NCBI RefSeq assembly: GCF_019492185.1
Contig: NZ_JAICCF010000001.1
Span: 1,612,001-1,676,000, forward strand
DNA from: Chitinophaga rhizophila
GTDB taxonomy: Bacteria; Bacteroidota; Bacteroidia; Chitinophagales; Chitinophagaceae
Length of the DNA: 64,000 bases
Direction of reading: 5' to 3'
Positions within the stretch are counted from its first letter, which is position 1; each line of letters opens with the position of its first letter. Positions 7,706 through 16,636 of the stretch are shown here, piece after piece. The notes below the pieces were generated by a model that was not told where the DNA came from, made no database searches, and worked only from the letters and a program-made list of their open reading frames with translations. Both the position numbers and the translations under genes were made by a program.

Positions 7706-10440
7706 GTCTCCGATTTTATAGTTTTAAATCTGGTGAAGTTCCATGTTGCTCCCAGCATAAAGAACCGCCGGATTGTAGTAAATCTATTTTCAGAAAAGAA
7801 GTTATTCTTCGCTGTACGTGCATAACCATTATTCTGATTCAGAATATCATTGCAGGACACCTTAATGATCAGTTGATCTTCCTTCAGAAAGCTGCGCCCC
7901 AGCCATGCATTCCAGATTGCACGACTGAAGTTATTATTAAAAGCTTCAGACTTCCTTTGCCAGAGATAATTTATATCCGTATGCAGTTCAAACTTTTTGA
8001 GAAAGTAGACCGTGAAGTTTGACTTAACCTCCAAGGAAGGGAAATCATTCTTCACCTGGGGCTGCAATGAGGACCTGTTAGTATTATAGCCTGCCTGTAT
8101 TAACAGATATCCGTCATACTTTTTAAGTTTAGCCTTAAATGTTTCAAGTCCGACACTATAGGTCTGGTATGTTAGTTTATTAACAGCGTCGTTTGCCAGA
8201 CTGAAGTTTCTTCCGCCACTGGTATTCAGTATCGCTACCAGCTGCATCTCTATGGGCATCAACCGCTTGCTATAGTAGGTCATTGCCTGGTAGTTGATAT
8301 TGGTATATCCCGGCATGTTGACAAACTGATAGATATATCTTCCCGAGGGATCTACGTTAATAGTCTGTGTGATAGGATTGGCATCAAACGTTATATTTCC
8401 TCTACCGCCATAGTACACGTTTGATACCATCTTGGCTGAATTATATGCACCATTTACCTTATGAGAAAAGCTATTACGGAGATCGGGATTGGGTATAAAT
8501 GTAAAAAGCTGGCCATTATCAAACCTGAGCGGTAATAACTGTGACCTTTCAGGATTGACACTGTTTCCCGTATAACTCAGATCTAACACTGTATATTGCT
8601 TGATAGTATACTGCATGCCGGCACTGGGATTCCAGTTAAGAAAATTGCGCTTCAGCTTGTAGCTATCCAGGATACTCTCCATATTCAAAGACACCTTACG
8701 GATGTTATTACCCGCCTTCAGCACAAGTTTTGGTGTTACATAATTCAGTGCAACTCCTCCCTGATTAGACCATGTATTATTACGCATTTCGCTACTGAAC
8801 TGATCATCCAGATCCTTGCCTGAAGGATTCTCTCCCAGGTTATAGGACCGCTTGTCATCATAGTTGAACTTATTCTCAAACTGGTAGTTAACTATCAGCG
8901 ACAACTTCCCTGATAACGGCTCGGTGTAGATTCCTCTTAGGTTATTGGTCCGCCAATTATTGTCCGTACGGGTATTCAGATATAAAAGCGCTGTACTGTC
9001 TCTGGTACCGGTTGAATCATAAAATTCACTTTGTGAGCGACTCAGCCCAGTAGAATGATCATCTGAAAAATTATTCTCCAGATATATCGACAGTGTACGG
9101 CCAACCTTATTCAGCTTTTTTTCCCAGGCAAGGTTGGCATTATATACATTGAGATGATAATCGTTGTGGGCACTTGTCTCATTATTGTAGATCATGCTGC
9201 TGTCATCACGGAAGTTCTGCACATTACCATAGTTACGTTGCCTGCTGTCTGTAACAGTTCCGTCTGCATATGCCGTGATAGTAGCTGTGCTGTCTACCTT
9301 GAATATATACTTCCCATTGGCAGACTGTCGGGTATGCTGGTTATCAAATCTGTTAAAGGAATTAGAACGAATCAATCCGGCAGGCAGATTGTTCTGTGAT
9401 GTTACAACATCATCCCCGGTAACAGTTATGGTACTGAGTTTATAATTACCATTGAAAGACTGCTTATCATCCTTCCATTTATTATCATAGTGTGCGCCTG
9501 CCGTAGTTATCCTGGGTAGACCTTTGCCGTCATAGTTTTCAGCGCCATCATTTCCTGTTCCCAGCTTCTGCTTATCAGCAGCGCCCAATCCTGCACGACC
9601 GATATTACCAGTGGTAGCATACAGGGCCATCTTCCGCTTTGCTTTAAAAGCGTTCAACATACCCTGCCCGTTGTAACGTCCATCTGAGCCGCCTCCTGCT
9701 TCGACCTTACCAAATGTACCGTGGTTCTTATCTTCCTTAATCTTCAGATTGATTGTTTTGTCTTTGACACCGTCTTCAATACCTGTGAAAGTAGCAGCGT
9801 CTGATTTCCTGTCATACACCTGTACTTTATCTATCATATCAGCGCGTAGGTTCCTGGTAACAAGAGTAGGATCATCTCCAAAGAACTCTTCTCCGTCAAC
9901 CAGTACCCTTCTTACCTTCTGTCCCTGCACTGTAACATTGCCATACTGATCCACCTGCATACCGGGCAGTTGCTTCAGCAGATCTTCTACCGAAGCGTTG
10001 GCCTGTATTTTAAAACTATCGGCTGCATACTCAGTTGTATCTCCATTTATCTTTATGACTGCTGTACGCGCTTTTACAATCACCTCTCTTAATAATTTCT
10101 CCCGAAGCATAAGCCCTACTATTCCAACGTCCAGTATGCCGTTTACCGGCTTTTCAGTAGTCAGCTTCTGTGAATAGGCGGCATAACCTGGATAGGAGTA
10201 AAACAAGATATATTCTGCCGTATCAGCGAGTTGATGAAAGGTAAACTGCCCCTGCCTGTCTGTACGGGTATCGGCAACAATAAAAGAGTCACGGGCCTGT
10301 AACAGCACTACAGATACTCTGTAAAGCGGCACATGTATATTTGTATCCCTGAGCATCCCTTTTAGTGTATAGGACTGCCCAAAGGAGCTCATATTACAGC
10401 ATAGAAACATTATTAATAATACTACACACCTGCGATGCAT
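7702..10440 (-). CDS. TonB-dependent-receptor-type outer-membrane beta-barrel protein
   Basis: 912 residues with a signal peptide (MHRRCVVLLIMFLCCNMSSFGQ). Residues about 23-110 form a carboxypeptidase-regulatory-like domain (YTLKGMLRDTNIHVPLYRVS). A plug-like domain follows, with ASVEDLLKQLPGMQVDQYGN and VRRVLVDGEEFFGDDPTLVTRN. The rest has the alternating pattern of a large beta-barrel that fits the Bacteroidota 'outer membrane protein beta-barrel' family. The C terminus (LGATWNFTRFKTIKSET) does not end in a clean aromatic. I see no obvious TonB box. Members of this group move large substrates, often peptides, across the outer membrane. It lies 11 bases after the macroglobulin-like gene and overlaps the GLPGLI gene. 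Confidence 0.85.
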   Translation of the reverse strand: MHRRCVVLLIMFLCCNMSSFGQSYTLKGMLRDTNIHVPLYRVSVVLLQARDSFIVADTRTDRQGQFTFHQLADTAEYILFYSYPGYAAYSQKLTTEKPVNGILDVGIVGLMLREKLLREVIVKARTAVIKINGDTTEYAADSFKIQANASVEDLLKQLPGMQVDQYGNVTVQGQKVRRVLVDGEEFFGDDPTLVTRNLRADMIDKVQVYDRKSDAATFTGIEDGVKDKTINLKIKEDKNHGTFGKVEAGGGSDGRYNGQGMLNAFKAKRKMALYATTGNIGRAGLGAADKQKLGTGNDGAENYDGKGLPRITTAGAHYDNKWKDDKQSFNGNYKLSTITVTGDDVVTSQNNLPAGLIRSNSFNRFDNQHTRQSANGKYIFKVDSTATITAYADGTVTDSRQRNYGNVQNFRDDSSMIYNNETSAHNDYHLNVYNANLAWEKKLNKVGRTLSIYLENNFSDDHSTGLSRSQSEFYDSTGTRDSTALLYLNTRTDNNWRTNNLRGIYTEPLSGKLSLIVNYQFENKFNYDDKRSYNLGENPSGKDLDDQFSSEMRNNTWSNQGGVALNYVTPKLVLKAGNNIRKVSLNMESILDSYKLKRNFLNWNPSAGMQYTIKQYTVLDLSYTGNSVNPERSQLLPLRFDNGQLFTFIPNPDLRNSFSHKVNGAYNSAKMVSNVYYGGRGNITFDANPITQTINVDPSGRYIYQFVNMPGYTNINYQAMTYYSKRLMPIEMQLVAILNTSGGRNFSLANDAVNKLTYQTYSVGLETFKAKLKKYDGYLLIQAGYNTNRSSLQPQVKNDFPSLEVKSNFTVYFLKKFELHTDINYLWQRKSEAFNNNFSRAIWNAWLGRSFLKEDQLIIKVSCNDILNQNNGYARTAKNNFFSENRFTTIRRFFMLGATWNFTRFKTIKSET

Positions 10441-10451
10441 CTTTATACTAT

Positions 10452-12719
10452 TTACCTGACGCCAAAACTAAATGTACCTGTGCCTACATCTCCATTACCG
10501 CTTACACCTTCTGCAACGCCAATAAACCCGCTTCTAATATCAGAACAAAAGAAACTGATGGTTGCTTCGCCTTGCTGATTGGTTACCACAATGGGATTCC
10601 AGTATAATGCGTTACGGGTATCTGTCATTGCCTTATCTTCTTTCTGATAGTCTGGTGAATAGAAAGGCGCATGCTGATGAAAGCCTTTTGTGATAATCAT
10701 TTTGAATTTCTTCAGCAGTTCTTCTTCCGTATACTTCGGATAGTGATATACTTCCCGTTTCATATCATTTGCACCAAATGAAAACGGATGACCACTCACC
10801 TGGCTTCTTTTAGGCTCTATTAGCATGGAATAGGTTGCTCCTTCTACTGGCGGAGTACCACTACCGCAGGCTGGGCAGTTCAGCCATCCACACTGACCTA
10901 CATAATCCAGGTTACCTTCAAACCGGGCAATACTATCAAGGTATCCCATATAGCGGTCTCCGAATCCGCGCCCTTTACTCTGAACAATCACTTCTTTCAG
11001 CATATTACCATACTGGAGGCGGTTACTGTCAACACCTTTCTCTTCCAATACTATACTCCGCTCACTTAACAGGTTCACCGGATGTTGTTCCTTTTCCCAC
11101 GCACTGATAGATGTAAAAGGATCTCCTACATTTATAGTGTGTTCTTTTTCGGAGAAATATTTAACAAAGAAGCCCTGTCCTATAGATAAATTTTCCGTAT
11201 TCAGGTGAAATATGCCTTCATTGTCAGTAGTAGCGACCTGATTAATACTCTTGCTATAGTTGAACAGCATCAAGGATATCGGCTCTTTCTTCTTACCTGC
11301 CTTGTTGAGTGGCATAACTGATGCCTGAAGACTGTCAGCTAATATCGGCTGCTTTGTTTTATCCATCCGCAGTCTTTCTTCACCCAGATTATACTGCTGC
11401 GCGTTACTGGTAAGTAACAACATATCCATCGCATCCCTTCTGTCAGCATGCGCGGTATCAAAGTAATAAGACGGATCATAGATAGTATCCCTCAGTTGTG
11501 TGGATAACTGATAATAGTTCAGCATATCCCGGGTATACTTACGGTTACCAAACAGGCGGTCGTATACTTTCAGACTTAAGGCTGCGGCAACAGGTTTCCC
11601 TGCCTCATCTGTAGTAGTGATTTTTAGTGTTACCTGTTCTTTAGGCGCATAGGCATCCTTCAACTGGCTGAAACGTAAATACAGCTTCCTGTCATGATTT
11701 ACATAAACCAGCCGCACTGCAAGCGCACGCAACTGTTCGTCAAATAATGTGGCCTCTGCTATTCCTGACGGCAGTTGTGTTACAGGGATCTTCATCAGCA
11801 GACTATCTTTCAGCATTCCTGCGGCGATAACCTGTACTGTACCCCGGACCTGTATCCTGAGCAATACCTGTTGTGCCTGTGTGCGCTGGGTGCGAAGCCT
11901 GAAGAGTAGTGTATCCTTTTCATTTCTCAGCAGATGAAGCGCAACTCCTTCCTTTACAACGGCGGGTATTTTGAAGTCCCGTCCCTGATAGCGTAATACA
12001 TAAGATGCATCCGCTTCCGGCACTATCTTTAATAGGCCCATCCCACCGTGCAGCGTCTTTACTTCGGCTATAGGCGAGCCATTTTTACACAGTTGTGCAC
12101 TGAGGCTTACAGGAAGGTGGTCTTTATCAACCGCCTTAAAAGCCACCGTATTTTCCACTCCTGCCAGTAATACATTTCCTTCCGGGTATGCCTCAAGGTG
12201 CAGCTGGTCTGCCTGAACGGAAGCCTTAGCCTGTCCAAGTTGCCAGTTATTTTTAATAGACCTTGGATCCTGTACTACCTGTATGGGCACTACCGCATAA
12301 AAGTAAGGCTGCGAAGAAAAGATAGAACGCGCAGTATATGCCTTCAGCAGATACCGGCCTTCCTGTAGCGTCTGTGGCAGATACACATGGCCGGCAGATA
12401 TACCATTTGTAACAGGATACATTTCTTTCCAGACAGCGCTATCAGCGCCTTCTTTCATCAGTTGCAGGTGTAATATCTTCTCCTGTTCTGCAAGGGCCAG
12501 CGTTTGCTGATCAAGTACGAAAGCATTATACCATAGATCCTCACCGGCTATATAAATATCTTTATTGCTGGCCAGGTAAACGTTCGTTTCTCCTGTTTTA
12601 GCATAGGCCTGCAAGCGTTGAGCAAGGCTGTCTATCAATGCCTGTTTGGGCTGAGCATGTATTCCTGTTGCCACTCCGAGCAAGCTGATGAAAAAGAAGA
12701 TGCTAATGGTATAATTCAT
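10452..12719 (-). CDS. Secreted macroglobulin-like (MG2-type) protein
   Basis: 755 residues with a signal peptide (MNYTISIFFFISLLGVATGIHAQ). The stretch TNVYLASNKDIYIAGEDLWYNAFVLDQ at about residues 43-69 is the signature start of the Bacteroidota macroglobulin-like repeat family, followed by several immunoglobulin-like beta domains (YVNHDRKLYLRFSQLKDAYAPKEQVTLKI at mid-protein). Near residue 630 is a cysteine cluster (QCGWLNCPACG). The C-terminal domain ends with YWNPIVVTNQQGEATISF and SGFIGVAEGV, a closing domain often seen in this family. There is no thioester motif. Such proteins are commonly encoded next to TonB-dependent-type barrels and probably act at the outer membrane. Function is unknown. 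Confidence 0.75.
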   Translation of the reverse strand: MNYTISIFFFISLLGVATGIHAQPKQALIDSLAQRLQAYAKTGETNVYLASNKDIYIAGEDLWYNAFVLDQQTLALAEQEKILHLQLMKEGADSAVWKEMYPVTNGISAGHVYLPQTLQEGRYLLKAYTARSIFSSQPYFYAVVPIQVVQDPRSIKNNWQLGQAKASVQADQLHLEAYPEGNVLLAGVENTVAFKAVDKDHLPVSLSAQLCKNGSPIAEVKTLHGGMGLLKIVPEADASYVLRYQGRDFKIPAVVKEGVALHLLRNEKDTLLFRLRTQRTQAQQVLLRIQVRGTVQVIAAGMLKDSLLMKIPVTQLPSGIAEATLFDEQLRALAVRLVYVNHDRKLYLRFSQLKDAYAPKEQVTLKITTTDEAGKPVAAALSLKVYDRLFGNRKYTRDMLNYYQLSTQLRDTIYDPSYYFDTAHADRRDAMDMLLLTSNAQQYNLGEERLRMDKTKQPILADSLQASVMPLNKAGKKKEPISLMLFNYSKSINQVATTDNEGIFHLNTENLSIGQGFFVKYFSEKEHTINVGDPFTSISAWEKEQHPVNLLSERSIVLEEKGVDSNRLQYGNMLKEVIVQSKGRGFGDRYMGYLDSIARFEGNLDYVGQCGWLNCPACGSGTPPVEGATYSMLIEPKRSQVSGHPFSFGANDMKREVYHYPKYTEEELLKKFKMIITKGFHQHAPFYSPDYQKEDKAMTDTRNALYWNPIVVTNQQGEATISFFCSDIRSGFIGVAEGVSGNGDVGTGTFSFGVR

Positions 12720-12733
12720 TCGTGGATATTTAC

Positions 12734-13192
12734 TTATTCAATCTGGGTCTTCAGTAACTGAAACGCCTGTCCGTTTTCTGGTGACTGAAACTGGTGCTCA
12801 ACAACTTTTCCTTTGTCAAGCTGCACGATACAAGGATAAATAGTGTTATTAGTCGGGATATCAAAGTAGCCTTGCTTATCAATATAGACATTTTGCCGGC
12901 TATGTAACTCTTTCCCTATTTTCTGTTCCAGAATCTTCAGGGACTGCACTTTGGTCAACACAAACAAGATCTCCGGCTTATCAAGATAATCACGCATAAA
13001 AGCTTCTGCTTCCTGAATACAACCTCTGCAGCCAAGTCCGGGCATAATGACCAGCCAATCATATTGCGGCTTCAATTTAAGCTCTTTTATGCCATCTTCA
13101 ATGATTGTGCCTTCTTTGTTTGCGTCGGTCTGCTCACAAGATAATGTAATCATAGAAAGCATGAGGCAACATAAGATAATTCTTAGTCTCAT
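12734..13192 (-). CDS. Small lipoprotein with CxxC, thioredoxin-like
   Basis: 152 residues. The signal peptide ends in a lipobox (SMITLSCEQ, lipid cysteine at 19). Residues 46-60 (WLVIMPGLGCRGCIQEAEA) place a CRGC pair (Cys55, Cys58) at the start of a helix after a beta-strand. This is the position of the active site in thioredoxin-fold proteins, although the usual WCGPC text is absent. A later strand with IYPCIVQLDKGKVV fits the end of the fold. It probably sits in the periplasm and could act on the disulfides of the six-cysteine peptide encoded two genes upstream. That link is inferred from gene order. It is 14 bases from each neighbouring gene. Confidence 0.7.
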   Translation of the reverse strand: MRLRIILCCLMLSMITLSCEQTDANKEGTIIEDGIKELKLKPQYDWLVIMPGLGCRGCIQEAEAFMRDYLDKPEILFVLTKVQSLKILEQKIGKELHSRQNVYIDKQGYFDIPTNNTIYPCIVQLDKGKVVEHQFQSPENGQAFQLLKTQIE

Positions 13193-13206
13193 TACAGTAA
13201 GTTTTT

Positions 13207-14436
13207 TTAGATATCTTTTAATGTGAAGATTTTGAATGTCAGGAACTTTTCATCCACATCATTAGGGGCTACATACTCTACATTCAATCCTTCCCTGGTT
13301 ACAAAGGCGTTTTCAGGGTAAAACTCATTCAAGTCTCCTATCTCCGTTTCTCCTAAATATTTAAAGTCCTTATCCATTACCACTACCGCTACCTTTTTAT
13401 TCTCCCAGCGAAGCCTTGTGGATTTTTCAGGCAGGGCTTTTCTCAGGAAACGATAATATACATCCCGGTATTTATCATAAAGAATACCTCCATAAAGGTC
13501 ACTGGTACAACCTTTCTGATAAATATATTCTTTAGATACGCCTGACTTGGTTTTGAACTTGCCGGCATCAAAGGAAGAAATACTCGCAGCCTCATTACTA
13601 CCTCCATATACACGCTGTTGCTGCTCGCCATCCAGATCGGATATAATCAGATCATGAGACACAGGGAAACTATATATTATCCGTTTATTGTCTGGCATAG
13701 CCTCATGATATACTGCGGTGAACAATGGTTCATCCCATATATAACCATGACCGTATATCTCGTATGGATATTTATGTACGTAGTTTACTTTATTGCTGTT
13801 AATATCAATCAATGAGGTAAATTTAAAATTCTGTGCTACTGTATCAGGGAGCGTCCAGATGAACTGTCCGGGGAAAACCAGTTTACCTTCATGTTCTAAA
13901 ATAGGGTTAACAGTATGTGGCACATACTGTGGATAACGGTTAGCCCAGGAAAGATCTTTCATATTCTCATTATTGATCAGGGACACTTTTGACACTATCT
14001 CGGACTTATTATTCAGCAATATCATTTCCATCATTTTGTCATTGTAGACATAGATGGAGTCCATATTTCTAATGTGGAATGCAAGCGGCATCTGAATTGC
14101 ACCTATAGGTATCTGGTTTACGGCAGTACCAGCTGAATCATAATTATACACAAAGATGTTCTTTGAATAGCCACTCAGCATGGCAAGGTATTCTTTACCA
14201 CTATCATCATTATAAATCTGTATATACGGGGGACGGGGAGCAGACAGACTATCTAACGGGAATTTCTTTTCATTGCCTGCTGTCAGTGTCTTTACGGCTT
14301 TGAGGCTTCCATGCTTTTCATTCTTCATTTCTACACGCGTACTGTTACTACAGGATACAAAGAGGCATAGAATCATTACATAAGCAAAACTGTGTGGCAT
14401 TAACGGTATTCTGAGAAACATAAGACGCTTTTTCAT
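13207..14436 (-). CDS. Beta-propeller-like lipoprotein (DUF4221-like)
   Basis: 409 residues. The signal peptide ends in a lipobox (MILCLFVSCSNS, cysteine near 29). The remainder is a chain of short beta-rich repeats containing text such as YIQIYNDDSGKEYLAMLSGYSKNIFVYNYD, MDSIYVYNDKMMEMILLNN and VAVVVMDKDFKYLGETEIGD. This matches the DUF4221/six-bladed-propeller lipoproteins of Bacteroidota that are often encoded beside NVEALA-type peptides. It is the first gene after the six-cysteine peptide gene, separated by a 94-base gap that holds a strong hairpin. No catalytic residues can be assigned. It may bind the peptide or a ligand on the cell surface. An in-frame ATG within the signal peptide (RIPLMPHSF) could be the true start. 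Confidence 0.7.
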   Translation of the reverse strand: MKKRLMFLRIPLMPHSFAYVMILCLFVSCSNSTRVEMKNEKHGSLKAVKTLTAGNEKKFPLDSLSAPRPPYIQIYNDDSGKEYLAMLSGYSKNIFVYNYDSAGTAVNQIPIGAIQMPLAFHIRNMDSIYVYNDKMMEMILLNNKSEIVSKVSLINNENMKDLSWANRYPQYVPHTVNPILEHEGKLVFPGQFIWTLPDTVAQNFKFTSLIDINSNKVNYVHKYPYEIYGHGYIWDEPLFTAVYHEAMPDNKRIIYSFPVSHDLIISDLDGEQQQRVYGGSNEAASISSFDAGKFKTKSGVSKEYIYQKGCTSDLYGGILYDKYRDVYYRFLRKALPEKSTRLRWENKKVAVVVMDKDFKYLGETEIGDLNEFYPENAFVTREGLNVEYVAPNDVDEKFLTFKIFTLKDI

Positions 14437-14471
14437 ACGTAAATAAGATACTTGTGTTAACGTAGAGCAAT

Positions 14472-14511
14472 CTGCCCGACTGCTGCCATAGCCAATGCAG
14501 CAGCCGAACAG
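14472..14511 (-). promoter_or_regulatory. Strong hairpin between the peptide gene and the downstream operon
   Basis: Arms 14472-14486 and 14497-14511 pair over 15 bases, with three G-U type pairs when read as minus-strand RNA, and enclose a 10-base loop. No T-run follows on the minus strand, so it is not a standard terminator. It lies between the stop of the small peptide gene and the start of the propeller gene. A structure here could protect the 3' end of a short peptide mRNA or attenuate readthrough, so that the peptide is made in excess over the downstream proteins. Confidence 0.55.
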
Positions 14512-14530
14512 ATAGCCTTGTTAATTATAA

Positions 14531-14773
14531 TCAGCAACTGCCTTTTGTAGAATCACAGTCAACTGTACCACCTGGATTAGGATAACAGTTTCCTGTAAAC
14601 TGGCTACAGCGGCCATTATTGATTGGAGTACTGCAACATTCTGCGTTAGCAGCGTTGATTTTAAATAAGCTGAACAACGTGGTATCAGAGTTAGAAGCTG
14701 AAGTGTTTGTAGTAAGGAATGCAGCTAATGCAAGTGCCGCTACGCCGAGCGCGCCATAGATTTTTTTCTTCAT
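14531..14773 (-). CDS. Secreted six-cysteine peptide precursor, NVEALA-like
   Basis: 80 residues. The start MKKKIYGALGVAALALAAFL is a strong signal/leader. Residues 35-46 (LFKINAANAECC) look like a degenerate form of the NVEALA motif that marks a Bacteroidota family of small exported peptides. The tail from residue 46 onward is rich in Cys, Gly, Pro and Asn and carries six cysteines, including a CC pair, enough for three disulfides. It is the first gene of the long minus-strand operon. The NVEALA family has no established function. A secreted peptide signal, bacteriocin-like product or metal-binding peptide are all possible. The family assignment rests on the leader shape, motif and neighbours, not on a database match. 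Confidence 0.7.
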   Translation of the reverse strand: MKKKIYGALGVAALALAAFLTTNTSASNSDTTLFSLFKINAANAECCSTPINNGRCSQFTGNCYPNPGGTVDCDSTKGSC

Positions 14774-14867
14774 GGTTAACGATTTAAAATGTTGGAAAAA
14801 TTATTCATTGCATACGATGGTCTTTACTGAGGGATATGATCGCAGCATACCTCAGATACCCGGCTAA

Positions 14868-14898
14868 CAAAGTACCTATTCACTACATTACTGTAATG
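14868..14898 (-). promoter_or_regulatory. Candidate promoter and palindromic operator of the peptide operon
   Basis: On the minus strand a TACTTTG string (14868-14874) lies about 95 bases before the peptide start. It is one base short of the TAnnTTTG -7 consensus. The 13-base palindrome CATTACTGTAATG (14886-14898) lies just upstream of it, about where a -33 element or operator would be. Both are weak evidence. Confidence 0.25.
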
Positions 14899-15521
14899 AC
14901 CTCAATTATTTAATGCTAATACATTCAATGGATTTTAACTATTAGCGCATTTTCTTTGCTGTTTTGTTTAAAAAAAAATGTGGAGACAACTCCGTTGGTA
15001 AGTAAACTGAAATAATGTGACCATCAAATATTGTGTCCGTGGAATGGCGTGGACTTCTCTTTAGCACATCTGGTCAAGAATCAATGGTATCTAGTATGCT
15101 GGAAAGGGGTTATTCTTTCCACAGGGTTTTGAAATCAGATTAAATTTAGGCAACAAATTCTAATTAAACAAGAAGTAATTTTTATTTTTTCTTCTGACTA
15201 CTGATAACTGATAAAGATTAATCACATGTCAGCCTGACAATAAATTATTACAATAACGCACATGAAGCTACTAACGTGTAAACTACTGAATACCGACATA
15301 TCTTACAGCGCATCAGTTCACCAACGATACATGATATAGATACGGTCTTTCCACAAACTTTTAACGCATAAAATATTTTTTTCCTTTATCGATAATATGC
15401 CTGCTATGAAGGCTATATGCCTCACGTTTATAAGTAGCAATAATATTGTTTACATTTAGCTTGATTATTAAAACATAATTACGCTGAGCAGTATTCCATA
15501 TTACACTCAACATAACACCTG
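14899..15521. other. AT-rich intergenic stretch, no gene seen
   Basis: No open frame with recognisable protein text is visible on either strand. The sequence is AT-rich with many stops. It separates the peptide operon from the AraC-type pseudogene. Confidence 0.5.
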
Positions 15522-16108
15522 GACAATACAAGTTTACTGATCACCGCCAATACTATCTCTTTGTTCATTTCATTACTTCTGCCCATATTCCTGCTCACAG
15601 TAAAAACAAAACACAGGATAAGCAATGTTCTCTTTGCAGCATTTCTGATCATCACAGCAATAGACATCAGCGAGCCATTCGTTCAGTTTATAGCGGACGG
15701 TCCTTCCAATTGGGGGATGCTTCGCAATATGGCAGCATTCCTACAGATCCCCTGTTTTCCACCTGTATGTGTTATCGGTTTGTTACGCTGATTTCAGGCT
15801 TACTCCAAAACACAGTATTCACCTGCTTCCTTTCTACTTGCCAATCTGGTTTTATTGCCTCGCTTTTATAGTGCTGATGCGGCTGGCAAAATTGATTTCA
15901 TCATCCACCGTCAAAGCATGATAGAACTACAGTTCAATCACATTCTTTTTCATCTTCAGATGATTCATTATTTCGTTGCCGTCTTTTCAATTCTAAGAAC
16001 CACGAAAAAGATCTATCTGGAAAACTATAACGGCGAAAGTCTCACTTCGTGCAAATGGCTAAAGCAGTTTACGATGGTATTGACCGCGTTGTACCTGGTG
16101 ACCCTTTG
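15522..16108 (+). pseudogene. Frameshifted remnant of a membrane-anchored AraC-type regulator
   Basis: Pieces in different frames line up as one protein. The first (ISLLLPIFLLTVKTKHRIS, then LFAAFLIITAIDISEPFVQF) gives two membrane helices. After a shift near 15775 the text reads YADFRLTPKHSIHLLPF. After another shift near 15835 it reads LLANLVLLPRFYSADAAGKIDF, then QFNHILFHLQMIHYFVAVFSILR and YLENYNGESLTSCKWLKQFTMVLTALYLVTL. This is the seven-helix sensor half of AraC-type regulators common in Chitinophaga. A stop follows at 16109 and the DNA-binding half is missing, although a +2-frame stretch to about 16250 could be a further degraded part. At least two frameshifts plus truncation make it non-functional. 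The family call is from memory of such proteins. Confidence 0.75.
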
Positions 16109-16394
16109 AAAAATGGATCCTTCAGACTTATCGAGTATCCTAACCGATTGACATTTGAGCTCAGCAATGGAAAACCCACCACAATTACCCTCACGCGGCA
16201 CCGGATGCATATCCGGGTTCAGATGATTTCCAAATCAGGGGCCGCCCAATAAAAGCAGTTACTGTGTCTTAAAACGCCCTTACCGGGCGCTATGTGCCAT
16301 TTGTGGAATATGGCTACCCAATTAGCAATCGAGGGATGCCGGTTGTAGAATTATTGGTCAGATATCGGTTAATCTTTCACTCCTACCCCTCTTT

Positions 16395-16459
16395 AAAAGG
16401 GCATCAAAAGGTCACTTCGATATCCCGGGGATATTGAAGTGACCTTTTGATGCCCTTTT
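16395..16459. repeat. 65-base palindromic repeat, copy 1
   Basis: Arms run 16395-16426 and 16428-16459 around a single central base, beginning AAAAGGGCATCAAAAGGTCA and ending in the reverse complement, with only one G-T type mismatch. The inner core (GGTCACTTCRATATCCC/GGGGATATTGAAGTGACC) and the outside flank TTTTGGTGTA recur in a second element at 63932-63990. It looks like a REP-like or miniature mobile palindrome. Confidence 0.8.
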
Positions 16460-16608
16460 GGTGTACCGATGGATTGAATACTAAACCGTGTTTTAGTAAA
16501 AAACTATCGGACGATAGACGAAGTGACAAGCTATAGCGGCACAGCTTTCATATTTCGGAAAATCACACTATAATGGACGAGGCTGTCCAGGTCAGTCATG
16601 CTGATAAG

Positions 16609-16636
16609 CCTATGCGTACTGATCAGTACGCATAGG
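16609..16636. repeat. Perfect 28-base palindrome
   Basis: The half-site CCTATGCGTACTGA (16609-16622) is followed directly by its exact reverse complement (16623-16636), with no loop. It lies in a gene-free stretch about 140 bases beyond the 3' end of the SnoaL-like gene. No T-run follows, so it may be a protein-binding site or a remnant. Confidence 0.75.
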
